A stretch of 64,000 nucleotides of DNA from CAWDVK01 sp963805715 (GTDB lineage: Bacteria; Actinomycetota; Actinomycetes; Streptosporangiales; Streptosporangiaceae). Shown here piece by piece: positions 8,079 through 16,775 of the stretch. The notes beneath the pieces are model-generated. The model saw only the letters and a program-made list of their open reading frames with translations. It made no database searches and was not told the DNA's origin. Location of the stretch: NCBI GenBank assembly GCA_963805715.1, contig CAWDVK010000002.1, positions 186,001 to 250,000 of the forward strand, written 5' to 3'. Within the stretch, counting starts at the first letter, position 1. Each line of letters starts with the position of its first letter. A program made the translations under genes and the position numbers.

Positions 8079-9320
8079 ATGCACGTTACCGGATGGTTCC
8101 TGCTGACACCCAAGATAGCCATGGCGGCCGCGAGCACAGCGGCGCTGCTGGCCGGTCCGGCCGGTGTCTCGGCCAGGCTGATCCAGGGCGGGAGAGAAGC
8201 GGCCCCGAGCATCGTGTCCCCGGCCGCCGCGTATCACTACAGCCCCCTGCTCAGCGTCGCGGCCGCCCCCGGCTCGCAGGCCTGGGCGGTTGGGCTCTCC
8301 ACCGACGGCAGCACGCAGAATCCGCTGATCGAGCGCTGGAACGGCAGCCTCTGGAAGATCGTGCCGAGCCCTAACCCGGGCGCCGCCTCCCCCGGCCAGA
8401 ACAAGCTCGACGGCGTGGCCGACACCTCGGCGTCCAACGCCTGGGCGGTGGGCTCGTACACCAACGGCAGCACCGACTTCACCCTGATCGAGCACTGGAA
8501 CGGGGCCGTCTGGTCGCAGGTGCCCAGCCCGAGCCCGGGCGCCGCGACCAACCAGACGAATCTGTATGGCGTGGAGGCCATCTCGCCCTGGGACGCCTGG
8601 GCCGTTGGCTACTACTACAACGGCACGAGCTACCTGACGCTGACCGAGCACTGGAACGGCAAGACCTGGGCTCAGGTGCCCAGCCCGAGCCCGGCTGGCG
8701 CCGACGGCAGCTTCCTGACCGGAGTCGCCGCCACCTCCCCGATCAACGCCTGGGCGGTGGGCTATTGCGGCACCGGCGGGGCATCGCGGACCCTGATCGA
8801 GCACTGGAATGGCCGGTCCTGGGTAATAGTGCCCAGCCCGAGCCCCGGTCCGCCCGGCGGCCAGAACGAGCTGAACGGCGTAGCCATGACGTCCGCCACC
8901 AGCGCCTGGGCAGTGGGTTACGACGGCAATCTCGCCGCCACCGCCGACCGGGCGCTGATCCTGCACTGGGACGGCACGCACTGGACCAAGGTGCCCAGCG
9001 TCAGCCCAGCGGGGGCGGCCGGGATCAGCCAGCTCTTCGGCGTGGCGGCGGACGCCGCCGGCCGAGCCTGGGCCGTGGGCCTATACAGCACAACCTCCGC
9101 TGGCGGCACCCTGGTCGAGCGCTGGAACGGCTCGAGCTGGCAGCACGTGGCGAGCCCCAGCCCGGGAACGCCCGCCGGAAGCGGTCTCTACTCGGTCGCC
9201 TTCACCTCCGCCTCCCGAGCCTGGGCGACGGGGAACTACACAAGGGCCCCCAACATCTACCCGACCCTGGCCGGGCACTGGAACGGCACTAGGTGGAGCC
9301 GCGTGCCGAGTCCCAGCTGA
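8079..9320 (+). CDS. secreted protein of seven 51-residue repeats, probable seven-bladed beta-propeller
   Basis: 413 aa from ATG 8079 (GGAGAG just upstream). Signal peptide MHVTGWFLLTPKIAMAAAST followed by AALLAGPAG, then seven repeats of about 51 residues. Each has the pattern LxGVAxxSxxxAWAVGxxxN, then LIEHWNGxxWxxVPSPSPG. Unit starts in the longer upstream frame fall near residues 90, 142, 194, 245, 297, 350 and 402. Seven regular beta-rich units ending on a Trp/Pro-rich loop suggest a seven-bladed propeller; no catalytic residues are obvious, so a binding role outside the cell is the reasonable guess. The last unit ends exactly at the stop, with VPSPS, consistent with an intact protein. 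It sits between two hic modules and may be cargo of the island. Confidence 0.85.
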   Translation: MHVTGWFLLTPKIAMAAASTAALLAGPAGVSARLIQGGREAAPSIVSPAAAYHYSPLLSVAAAPGSQAWAVGLSTDGSTQNPLIERWNGSLWKIVPSPNPGAASPGQNKLDGVADTSASNAWAVGSYTNGSTDFTLIEHWNGAVWSQVPSPSPGAATNQTNLYGVEAISPWDAWAVGYYYNGTSYLTLTEHWNGKTWAQVPSPSPAGADGSFLTGVAATSPINAWAVGYCGTGGASRTLIEHWNGRSWVIVPSPSPGPPGGQNELNGVAMTSATSAWAVGYDGNLAATADRALILHWDGTHWTKVPSVSPAGAAGISQLFGVAADAAGRAWAVGLYSTTSAGGTLVERWNGSSWQHVASPSPGTPAGSGLYSVAFTSASRAWATGNYTRAPNIYPTLAGHWNGTRWSRVPSPS

Positions 9321-9471
9321 CGCTCAGCAACAGCCAGCTCTGCGCCGGCCCCCCGTGCGAAGCCCGAGCGCACTACCGGCGGTGAGCAGTGAGGTTTTCT
9401 CAGCGACTTTCACGTGATCATCTTGTGCTCGAATTCGACGAGGACGAGGGCAGCCTGCGCAATGTCGCCAC

Positions 9472-9575
9472 CCTTTGAAGCGGGCCAGATAGGCCGCCAC
9501 GGCCAGTCGCAGCTGATCAGTGAACGGCTCAGGACGATCGTAGGGAACTGAGGCCAGGTCGGTGAGATTCATCAT
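9472..9575 (-). pseudogene. N-terminal remnant of a second tyrosine integrase
   Basis: About 35 residues, LASVPYDRPEPFTDQLRLAV then AAYLARFKG, matching the N-terminus of the integrase at 6089-7015 (PVPSERPAHVPDPLRLAVAA). Similarity at DNA level continues into the leader upstream of the start (TGCGCC-GCTC-CCGC). After FKG the frame leaves the family. As with the intact copy, a hic module lies divergently about 165 bp away. Confidence 0.75.
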
Positions 9576-9741
9576 GATCCGACACTGCGCCTGCTCCCCG
9601 CCGCCGCCCAGCGCGCGAGATCTCCTGCGCAGACATGGCATGACAGGCCGTTACCTGCCGGTAGGAATCCGGGCGGCGGCGCGGTGGCCGCCGAGGGCGC
9701 CAGGCTACGATGACAGAACTAACCCGAAGGAGCCGGCAGCA

Positions 9742-9951
9742 ATGACCCGGGCTGTGCACGTCCCCTACACCGTCGAGCAGGACGAAGACGGCATCTGGTG
9801 CGCTCATGCGCAGCTGCGTCCGGGCGTGGGGGCGAATGGCGAGGGCGATACCCCCGACACGGCGATCGCGGACCTGCGCATGGCACTGGAGGCCCTGATC
9901 GCTGAATTCGGCGCTCCGGACGAGCTAACTCTCATGGTCGATGTGGCCTGA
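9742..9951 (+). CDS. hicB: HicB-family antitoxin of second hic module
   Basis: 69 aa. HicB_like domain: VPYTVEQDEDGIWCAHAQLR, then GANGEGDTPDTAIADLRMAL. Start ATG 9742 follows GAAGGAG at 9726-9732, 9 nt upstream, and a TACGAT -10-like hexamer at 9714-9719. The stop overlaps the toxin start as TGATG, so toxin translation depends on antitoxin translation. Here antitoxin precedes toxin, the reverse of the 7159-7596 module. Too short for an extra DNA-binding domain. Confidence 0.85.
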   Translation: MTRAVHVPYTVEQDEDGIWCAHAQLRPGVGANGEGDTPDTAIADLRMALEALIAEFGAPDELTLMVDVA

Positions 9952-10175
9952 TGCCGGCAGTGCCGTCCGTGCGCGGCGAGCGGCTCGTCCGTGCGTTAGA
10001 GAAAGCCGGGTTCAAGGTAGCCCGCGTCGCCGGGAGCCACCACGTCATGCGCCATCCCGATGGCCGCGGAACCACGGTGCCGGTACACCAGGGTCGTGAC
10101 CTGGCCAAGGGAACGCTACGCGGAATACTTTCGGACACCGGCATGACTATTGAGGAACTGCAACGCCTGCTGTGA
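9951..10175 (+). CDS. hicA: HicA-family toxin of second hic module
   Basis: 74 aa. GERLVRALEKAGFKVARVAG then SHHVMRHPDGRGTTVPVHQG and LAKGTLRGILSDTGMTIEEL: the complete HicA consensus with the catalytic His in GSHHV. Start ATG 9951 overlaps the antitoxin stop by one base. Only distantly similar to the other HicA in this window (67 aa), so the modules are not a recent duplication of one another even though their flanks look alike. Confidence 0.9.
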   Translation: MPAVPSVRGERLVRALEKAGFKVARVAGSHHVMRHPDGRGTTVPVHQGRDLAKGTLRGILSDTGMTIEELQRLL

Positions 10176-10349
10176 CACCTAGCTGTTTGCAGCCCCGAAA
10201 GTGCCAAACGTCCGGCCAGCGGCATGAGCGGACGTCTTCGTGGCCGGGCGAGCAGGAATGATTATGCAGACCAGCTCGCATCGCAGGCGTTTCTCCAGCG
10301 TGGGACGAACATATACGCCTGCAGCCGTCGGATCGGAATGCTCAGCTGT

Positions 10350-10500
10350 TCACCAGGTCGTCAGGTCGGCGGTAGCCTCACGCAGCACGGCCTGGCGAAG
10401 ATCTGTCTCGCGAAGATCCGCGCCTCGCAAGTCCGCCTTGAACAGCGAGGCTTTCGCCAGGCTTGACCCGCGGAGCCGCACCGCTAGCCAAGCCAACGGG
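10350..10500 (-). pseudogene. short pentapeptide-repeat remnant
   Basis: The minus strand reads LRGSSLAKASLFKADLRGAD then LRETDLRQAVLREATADLTTW and stop. This is the A(D/N)Lxx right-handed beta-helix repeat with about seven units. The reading frame extends upstream only into non-homologous sequence, so it is most likely the 3' end of a longer pentapeptide protein. Confidence 0.5.
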
Positions 10501-10792
10501 TAATTCTCAGATGCCGGCCGGCAAGGGTCAGCACAGGCCGAGCCATCATCTGGCCATGGCGGGGGGTAAGTCGGATGACTCGTGCATGCGCCGAGTTCCG
10601 GGCGGGTGATCAGCGCCAGGCCCTCCCGGTGAGGGTCCCGGCAGGAGATCCACGCCCACCGGACCGGATGCCCTGGATGCGGTGAAGCGGGCGGGCCACT
10701 CTGCTCCGTGAGGAACGCCCGGGCTTCTTCGCTCCCCGCAGGACAGGGCGACCTGCCCGGGTCAGGTGGCCGGGCGCCGGCGCAGGGGCGGT

Positions 10793-11086
10793 TCAGCCAG
10801 CGCGGCCGATGATGCCGCTCATCTCCCCGGCGTTGAAGGCCCGCAGCGTGTTGGAGCGGATGTTGCCTGCCGAGCCCACCTGGAGCAGGGCCGCGACTCC
10901 CGCCTCGTCGTCGGGGAACTCGACAATGCTGACGATGTCGTACTGGCCGACGGTCCACAGCAGTTCCCGGACCCTGCCGCCGGAACGTTCGACAAGCTTG
11001 GTGAAGTCCTCGGCACGCTGCGTACTGTCGCGGAAGTTCTTGATGCCCTGGTCGGTCCAGTTGATCAAGGAAACGTAAGTCGCCAT
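10793..11086 (-). CDS. GYD-domain protein
   Basis: 97 aa. MATYVSLINWTDQGIKNFRD, then AEDFTKLVERSGGRVRELLW, TVGQYDIVSIVEFPDDEA: the GYD family of small alpha/beta dimeric-barrel-like proteins, named after the conserved GxYD. No biochemical role established. Start at ATG 11086 follows GAGGGGAG at a good distance; a longer frame to 11179 is not supported. Intact and monocistronic. Confidence 0.9.
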   Translation of the reverse strand: MATYVSLINWTDQGIKNFRDSTQRAEDFTKLVERSGGRVRELLWTVGQYDIVSIVEFPDDEAGVAALLQVGSAGNIRSNTLRAFNAGEMSGIIGRAG

Positions 11087-11299
11087 GGTGACGCTCCCCT
11101 CGCCCTCCGTAATGCGTGCACCATGCTGGCCCGCGCAAGCCCGCCAGTCAAGCCTGGGGGCGGGCCCGGATCCGGGCACTGCCAGACCTGGTCAGCAGCG
11201 GGAGCGACCCACGAGCGCCTCCCTCTGCCGTGATGATCGCCGCTTCGCGGCTTTGCTGCTGGTCACAGCTAGTCCGGCCGCTCCTGGCGGGGATCAGGG

Positions 11300-11522
11300 G
11301 CCGGTCATCTGCGCGCCGCCGGCCGGCTGCCGAGGCGGCGGGCGTGGAACGGGGAGCGCTCGACCGCCGGGCCAGCAGCGCCCGCAGGCACCCGGTCTGG
11401 TGCGCGGCGAGCTGGCCAGCGTCCCAGTCCAGCCGCGGCAGCTGGGTCATCAGGCGGGGGCCGAATTCGGATTCCATCCGGGCCTGCAGGCCAGCCAGAC
11501 CGGGTGCCGTGGTCACGCTCAT
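11300..11522 (-). pseudogene. N-terminal fragment of a phenylacetate-CoA-ligase-like adenylating enzyme
   Basis: LDWDAGQLAAHQTGCLRALL in the first frame continues in another frame as AVERSPFHARRLGSR, the typical beginning of the PaaK-like AMP-forming ligases (LGWD--RL-AHQRERLRALL--A--RSPFHARRL). After about 75 residues the homology ends. The ATG at 11522 overlaps the stop of the upstream TetR remnant (ATGA), so the two once formed a coupled operon. Confidence 0.55.
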
Positions 11523-12000
11523 GTCGTCCTCCCGACAGTGGGGTCATCAAGTTCAGCCGGCGCGGCCTGCTCCGCGTCCGTGGCGAGCAGACGGCGCAGC
11601 GCCTGGGCCTGGACCGCGGCTGGCAGCGCGGCCGGGTTCGCCGCGTACTCCAGCTGCCCGCCTGAGCTGAGTGCCAGCAGCAGCTCGGCCAGCTGCCCGG
11701 CGGGGAGCGGCGGGACCTGGCCCGCGCGCTCGTAAATGCCGCCCAGCACCGCCGCGACCTGCTCAACCGTCCGCTGATGCGCGGCAACGTAGCGCTCGTT
11801 CAGTTCACGGTCACGGGCGGCGTGTACCCGGAACTCGATCAACAGCAGCCCCCACCCAGGATCGTCACGGTCCCGGTCGGCTGCCCCCTCCATCAGCGTG
11901 ACAGCGCCGTCTTCCCCGGACAGGCCCTCCGCTAGCGCGGCCATCTGCGCCGCGCGCTCGGCGATCCTGCGTTCCAGCAATGCCAGGAACAGGTGCGCGC
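11519..12000 (-). pseudogene. TetR-family regulator lacking its DNA-binding domain
   Basis: HLFLALLERRIAERAAQMAA starts at the point where TetR helices 3-4 end (normally ...KEDLFLALL) and the ligand-binding C-terminal domain follows to residue 153, including WGLLLIEFRVHAARDRELNE and LPAGQLAELLLALSSGG. A stop codon lies just upstream in frame, and no helix-turn-helix is encoded before it, so the N-terminal 45 residues are deleted. The remaining frame is open from ATG 11980. Confidence 0.75.
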
Positions 12001-12004
12001 GCGG

Positions 12005-12190
12005 TGGTCACCGAGGTGACCGCCGGCGCCGGGACACTTCTCGTGGGCTTGAGGTCACCGGCACGCCGACGGCACGACAGGCAGGCGGAGCGTCGGAGCG
12101 CTGGCAACTGCTGACCTTGCGGGACGGCCGGATCGTCGACATCCGTGGCTTCGACGATCGGGCTGCCCCGATGGCTGACGGGGCCTGGCC
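12005..12190 (+). pseudogene. C-terminal fragment of a SnoaL-like (NTF2-fold) protein
   Basis: VVTEVTAGAGTLLVGL in one frame and, after a missing G near 12045, LEVTGTPTARQAGGASERWQ followed by LLTLRDGRIVDIRGFDDRAA. The last block (DGRIVDIRGFDDR) is the closing strand pair typical of SnoaL-like proteins. The first half of the gene is absent. It faces the truncated TetR gene. Confidence 0.65.
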
Positions 12191-12240
12191 GGCGACCGCT
12201 ACCTGCAGCTGGTGTTCGCCGCCGCGTTCTAGCGCTTCGG

Positions 12241-13146
12241 TCAGCCGGCCTGCCAGAGGCGGAACGTCGCGCCCTGGTCGTCGAGGCACTCGGCGATCAG
12301 CCCGTACGGCTTGCGCTCGGGCTCGTCCGCGTGGCCGCCGGCCGCCCGGACCCGCTCGACCGCGGCCCCGATGTCGTCGACGCGGTAGGACATCTGCACC
12401 TCGGGATCCGCGCCCTCCGACGACCAGATGCCCAGCGGCGGCCTGGTCTCGTCGGTGCGCCACGTGCCGGAATGACCGGAGGAGAACGGCACCCGCAGCA
12501 CGGCCTCGTAAAACTCCTTGGCCCGGTGCGCGTCCCGCGCCACCATCGTCACGTTCGCAACGTCGCCCTGGCGCAGCCCGGTGGCCCGCGCCGGCCGCCT
12601 GAGCAGCATCCAGCGGTGCCCGAACGGGTCGACGATCACCGAGCCGCGACCGTAGGGCTGGTCGACCGGCTCCCGTTCCACCGAGGCGCCGCTGTGCCGG
12701 GCCCGCTCGGTACTCGCGTCAACGTCGTCGACCTCCAGGTGGAGGGTATGGCTGAACGTCACGGGGGAGTCGGGCGCGCGCACGGGCACGTCGGGCCAGA
12801 GGTCGGAAGCTTCGGCGAACATCAGCACCGCGTCGCCGATGCCGACCTCGGCGTGGCCGATCGTGCCGTCCGCGTTGACGTGGAGCTCGCCGCGGCGCTG
12901 CGCGCCGAACACCTCGACGTACCAGTCCATGGCGCGCCGGGCGTCGGACACGACGATGTAGGGGGTCAGCGTCGGAGGCCAGGCGGGCTCGCGCTCGACC
13001 CGGGTCGCGGCGGTCTGCTGGGACATGGTTCCTCCTGGGGGTGCGAAGACCTCCCGGGTCAGCCGCATCCGCAGCCGCCCGGCGAACTCGGGGTCGGGAT
13101 CGACAGGCGTGACGGGCTCGCGCAGAGCCTCGAACGGATCCGTCAT
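12241..13146 (-). CDS. two-domain VOC (glyoxalase/bleomycin-resistance fold) protein
   Basis: 301 aa. A 40-residue leader (MTDPFEALREPVTPVDPDPE) is followed by two vicinal-oxygen-chelate domains: residues about 58-165 (TPYIVVSDARRAMDWYVEVF ... YGRGSVIVDPFGHRWML) and about 180-300 (VTMVARDAHRAKEFYEAVL ... GLIAECLDDQGATFRLWQ). Substrate unknown. The ATG at 13146 overlaps the stop of the sigma factor gene (ATGA), and GAGGG lies just upstream, so the two are translated together. The N-terminal leader is characteristic of VOC proteins encoded next to ECF sigma factors in actinomycetes. Intact. Confidence 0.85.
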   Translation of the reverse strand: MTDPFEALREPVTPVDPDPEFAGRLRMRLTREVFAPPGGTMSQQTAATRVEREPAWPPTLTPYIVVSDARRAMDWYVEVFGAQRRGELHVNADGTIGHAEVGIGDAVLMFAEASDLWPDVPVRAPDSPVTFSHTLHLEVDDVDASTERARHSGASVEREPVDQPYGRGSVIVDPFGHRWMLLRRPARATGLRQGDVANVTMVARDAHRAKEFYEAVLRVPFSSGHSGTWRTDETRPPLGIWSSEGADPEVQMSYRVDDIGAAVERVRAAGGHADEPERKPYGLIAECLDDQGATFRLWQAG

Positions 13147-13664
13147 CGCGAGCCCTCCTCTCCCTCGTAGATCCGGCGGAACGCGGCGCGGGCCCGCACC
13201 AGCAGCGCCTCGGTGGCGTGCAGGGTGCGGTCCAGGTGCCGGGCCACCTCGGGCACCGGCAGCCCGTCGAGGTAGCGCAGCGTGAGCGCGGCCCGGTGGT
13301 GCGCGCCGAGCCGGTCGAGCACCTCGCGGGCACGGATCCGGTCGACGACCGTCTCCCATGGGTCGTCGACGCGCGCCGGCTCGCCGTCCAGCAGGCGCAG
13401 TCCGCGCTGCTCCCGCACGACCCGCCGCCAGTGGTCGGCGAGCTTGTGCTGGGCAACCCCGATCAGCCACGGGATCGACGGATCGGGCGCGCCCGGCTTG
13501 CGGACCGCGTGCACGGCGGCCAGGAACGACTCGGCCGTAAGGTCCTCGGCTAGGCCGGTGTCGCCGCAGCGGGCCAGCAAGTAGCCGTAGACGTGCGGCA
13601 GCGCATCGTCGTACAGCTTCAGCAGCCCGAACGCCGGGTCGGGCCGCGCCTGCGGGTGCGTCAC
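13143..13664 (-). CDS. ECF-type RNA polymerase sigma factor
   Basis: 173 aa from GTG 13664. Region 2 is LYDDALPHVYGYLLARCGD then AEDLTAESFLAAVHAV and WLIGVAQHKLADHWRR; region 4 is LGAHHRAALTLRYLDGLPVP followed by EVARHLDRTLHATEALLVRA. Longer frames up to 13886 show no coding character; GAGG precedes the GTG closely. The gene is translationally coupled to the two-domain VOC protein downstream. No anti-sigma factor is adjacent, so control is probably through transcription or a C-terminal partner such as the VOC protein (inference). Confidence 0.85.
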   Translation of the reverse strand: MTHPQARPDPAFGLLKLYDDALPHVYGYLLARCGDTGLAEDLTAESFLAAVHAVRKPGAPDPSIPWLIGVAQHKLADHWRRVVREQRGLRLLDGEPARVDDPWETVVDRIRAREVLDRLGAHHRAALTLRYLDGLPVPEVARHLDRTLHATEALLVRARAAFRRIYEGEEGSR

Positions 13665-14164
13665 ACCCTCATCGTCGTCCGAGCGGCCGACACTCCGACG
13701 GGCAGTGCCGAACTTCTCCGCGGACCGGTCAGTAGGGTCACCGCGTGCCTGACGACCATTGCGGCGCGGATGTGCTGTCCCGCAAGCGGAACCGGCGTGC
13801 CGTGCCCGAGGTGGTGGCCGAGCCGGGGCGGCTCTGAAGCAGCCCGCGGTGTCCGCGTCCGGCTCGGCCCGCGTCGCCGGCCACACCGCCCGCAGGGAGC
13901 CCGCATCATCGACTGCGCGACGAGACTGTGCTTCTGCGTGGTCGGGACCGGGCCTGCGGGGCGCCTCGTGTGCTGCCCGCGACCGGCGTTTCGCTACAGG
14001 AGGTCACGGTCAGGCCACGGAAGCGCACGGTACCCGCCGATCGGCGCGCTAGCTCCGGTCGGCTCGCTGGCTTCATCCCGGGCACGAATGGATGATCTGC
14101 GCGAGCGCTTTCGTCTCCGGCCGCGGTTGAGGGCAGCCAGCGCTCCGCCTTCCCGGTGCCGGCT
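13665..14164. other. intergenic stretch, nothing recognised
   Basis: Separates two minus-strand genes. Overlapping Arg-rich frames only; no motif, repeat or hairpin noted. Confidence 0.4.
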
Positions 14165-14530
14165 CTAGCCAGGCTGGGTGATCCGCTCGCCGAGTGCCAG
14201 CCGGTGACCGCCGGGCATCTCCACCACAAAGTCGCGCAGGCCCCACGGATGGTCGGTCAGGCCCTCGACAACCGGGGCGCCGCGTGCCGCGCACCGCGCA
14301 TGCAGGTCATCCACGCCGGTGACACCGATATAGGTGGCGGTCGTGGCGTTGACGCCAGGGCTCGCCGACCGGACCAGCGCGAGCCCCACCGCGTCGCGGC
14401 GCAGCAGCATCAGGCCCATCTCCGGCTCGTCGACTTCGACCTCGAACCCGAGCACGTCATGCAAGAACGCGGCGGCGGGCGCCAGATCGCCCACTTCCAG
14501 ATTGGGCCGGCAGCTCAAGAACTCGGTCAC
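14165..14530 (-). CDS. single-domain VOC protein
   Basis: 121 aa. LSCRPNLEVGDLAPAAAFLH then DVLGFEVEVDEPEMGLMLLR, and DHPWGLRDFVVEMPGGHRLA near the end with the metal-site-like Glu: the glyoxalase/dioxygenase superfamily fold. It could be a lyase, dioxygenase or resistance protein; the sequence does not decide. Frame is intact; start ATG 14530 has no strong ribosome site. Confidence 0.8.
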   Translation of the reverse strand: MTEFLSCRPNLEVGDLAPAAAFLHDVLGFEVEVDEPEMGLMLLRRDAVGLALVRSASPGVNATTATYIGVTGVDDLHARCAARGAPVVEGLTDHPWGLRDFVVEMPGGHRLALGERITQPG

Positions 14531-15769
14531 CGCCGCATACTAGTCGCCGTGCGAGCGCTGCGCTGGCACCGAGATGACCGCGCTCATGGCTGATCCACAG
14601 CCCTGCCGACTGAAAGGAGGCGCCTTATCGCCGCTGCAGAGGCGGCCTCATACATCCCGGAACTAGATCTGGTTTTCACTCACGGTGGACGACTGGCGAG
14701 CGGTCAGGATGCGTGCCCGTCCCAGCCGACCGGGGGATACCGGCGCATGACGGCGGGGGCGTACAGGCCAGGGCGCTCTGGCTGGGCAGGATCGCCTCGC
14801 GGGGACGCCGCGACAGACGCCGGTTCATGCCGGTGTGAGGTAGTTATCTGGCGGGCGCGAGCTGGCCTGTCGTTTCGGATATTGGCTCGGCTTGAGCGTC
14901 CGCGGCCGCGGATGGCTCGCGGCCGGGCGGGCCCGGGCGGCTGGTCAATCGCCGCCCGGCTCGGCGAATACTGTGTCCATCAGCAGCCCGGGAAGCCACA
15001 CACCGCTCGCGACGTTCCCGACCTCAACCTGGTGCGCGGCAGCAGCCGCACCCGCAAGACGCTTTCGGAAACCCGATCACGCCCGCTTCCCTGCTGGATA
15101 GACGATTATCCAGGGCCTGCCTCGTCCACGGTGTCCCGATGACCAGGCATCAGGAGCCACTGGCGACAGGCCACGAGAATCACTCCCCTCCGGCTCGGCG
15201 GATATTCTGGATGACATGGACAGCCGGGCGAGTGACAAGATCCCCGGAGCCAGGGTGCGCGTCAAGCGACACGTACCAGCCCAGTCCTCATCAGATGCCA
15301 GGCCACGGGAGTGGCTGGCGCTAGCTGACGGAGCTGTCCAGGAAGCCAGGACTGAAGGGCCTGCTCTTGCCCTCGTCGGACAGCCGCTGCCGTACCAGCC
15401 GGGTCGCGCCGAGCGGCGTAGCGGCGTACCTATCGAGATCATAACTTCCGACCACGTACCTAATTCCTGTTCATGCTCGTGGGCGTATTCCCTGGGAAAG
15501 CTGACCTTGAAGCACTATAATGCGGCGTGCCCGGTGCACTTGGAGATCCTTGGTCGCTAATGCCGGAAACGCCCGCACATGCCATTCCTGGTCTGCGCCT
15601 GGAACACGATCGCAGAGCCCATCTCAGCGGGTCTTTCGGGTAATCCAGCGGAGCGCTCGGGCCGTACGCGATGCACTGCAGCGTGCCGCCACTCACGGTC
15701 CCGACATCTCGTCGCACTCGGCCGAGGTGAGCGCCCCGCCCGGACTAGGCCGGTCGCCATGCCCATCCA
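14531..15769. other. 1.2-kb stretch without recognisable genes
   Basis: Several open frames of 60-130 codons exist on both strands (for example 15216-15560 plus and 15077-15442 minus), but none has a ribosome site, a motif, or family-like composition, and they overlap one another. An AAAGGAGG sequence at 14610-14618 is not followed by a plausible ORF. One of the longest empty stretches of the window; probably eroded sequence. Confidence 0.45.
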
Positions 15770-15943
15770 GTACGGCTGGTCGCGTGAGTAGCGGTCGTTG
15801 AAGCGGCGGGCGATGATGCGGGTGAGCTCTATGGGCGAGCTGTCCTTGCCGACAGTGTGAGCGAAGATCGTGCAGCGCTCCGGGTCCATGCCGACAGCGA
15901 GGTAGTCGGCGACCTGGCCGAGCACGCCGCCGGGCAGCTAGCA
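15770..15943 (-). pseudogene. tryptophanyl-tRNA synthetase remnant with internal deletion
   Basis: QVADYLAVGMDPERCTIFAH is followed immediately by TVGKDSSPIELTRIIARRFN then DRYSRD. In TrpRS these two blocks (DYLA-GLDPER-TIF-QS and VG-DQ-PHIELTRDIARRFN-RYG) are about 70 residues apart, so an internal deletion is inferred. The class I signature motifs HIGH and KMSKS are absent. Certainly not functional; the cell must have TrpRS elsewhere. Confidence 0.55.
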
Positions 15944-16775
15944 AAGAGGACACTCCGGTGTTCTGGCAAACCCTTCAGGCCATGGTTTCACCTCCCTGGC
16001 GGCGGGACGGGTAATCGCACCGGCGAGCCAGGCGGACGCGTGCACCGCGTTCAGGCAGGCTCGCCCGGCGACATGGGCCCGGTCCCGGCGAGCGGCGCCA
16101 GTGTTGCGCGGTTTGCCGGCATCGGCGGCCGTGCGCAGCCGCGTGACCGCGGCCGGGCGCCGCTCCGTTCAGCGCCGGGCCAGCGTGGTGCCGGCGCCGG
16201 GTCCCTGCCGGTCGCCGGAGGCGGCGATGCCGGCGGCGGCGATGCCGGCGGTGGCCCGGATCATCGGGGTCGCGGGGGAGCCGGGCGACCCCGGCCGGCC
16301 CGGCCCCTTCCCTGCCCGGTGGCGGCAGCGGACTCATCGCCGGCATGAACCGTGCGTCCCGCGGTTCGGGTGCCTGGCAGCGGCGCGGGCGATCTCCCGG
16401 CTGGCGCCTCGGCCAGCCAGGGCTTGCCTGTGCGCAAACCTGTGGATGACTTGTGCAAAGGCGCGGCGAATCTGTGCGCAATGTGGGGATAACGGCGGGG
16501 ATTCCCGGCTGGCCGCGCCTTTGGAAGGGCCGTTACCTGCGAGAACGCTATCCGCGCCCTGTGCATTAGCAGAAAACTGAAAATGTCCACAGGCCACGCC
16601 GAAATGGCTCATATATAAGCCGTACGGTTACCGTATGTTTATCGGGCTGTGATTCGGCGGTAGGACCGTAGGGGATTCGAGAGCCTGGGCGCTTTGCAGG
16701 GAAGGAAAGCGTCATGATGGCGTACAGCACGGGGCAACCAGGTTCGCGCCGGTTGGTCCCGGAGGGGAGCTGATC
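15944..16775. other. gene-free region with DnaA-box-like and palindromic elements
   Basis: No coding frame with support. Contents: an imperfect tandem repeat of GGCGGCGATGCC-type units near 16215-16255; two copies of TGTGCGCAA at 16429-16437 and 16473-16481; near matches to the actinobacterial DnaA box at 16441-16449 (reverse) and 16583-16591; and a palindrome at 16623-16635 in an AT-rich patch. The right end should contain the promoter of the small cysteine protein gene. Confidence 0.4.
16623..16635. promoter_or_regulatory. operator-like palindrome TACGGT-T-ACCGTA
   Basis: A perfect 6-bp inverted repeat with a single-base spacer in an AT-rich patch (TATATAAGCC before, TGTTTATC after), 140 bp upstream of the ATG at 16776. 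Possible binding site of a dimeric regulator; no regulator gene is adjacent. Confidence 0.35.

Noticed and set aside
8079..9320. Regular repeats as a CRISPR-like or recombinogenic DNA array
   Set aside because: The repetition is at protein level with about 153-bp degenerate units in an open frame; there are no identical short repeats with unique spacers.
15216..15560. 114-codon ORF in the empty 14.5-15.8 kb stretch
   Set aside because: No ribosome site, no motif, and overlapped by an equally long minus-strand frame.
16215..16255. GGCGGCGATGCC repeats as a functional element
   Set aside because: Only two imperfect copies in very GC-rich DNA; chance is adequate.
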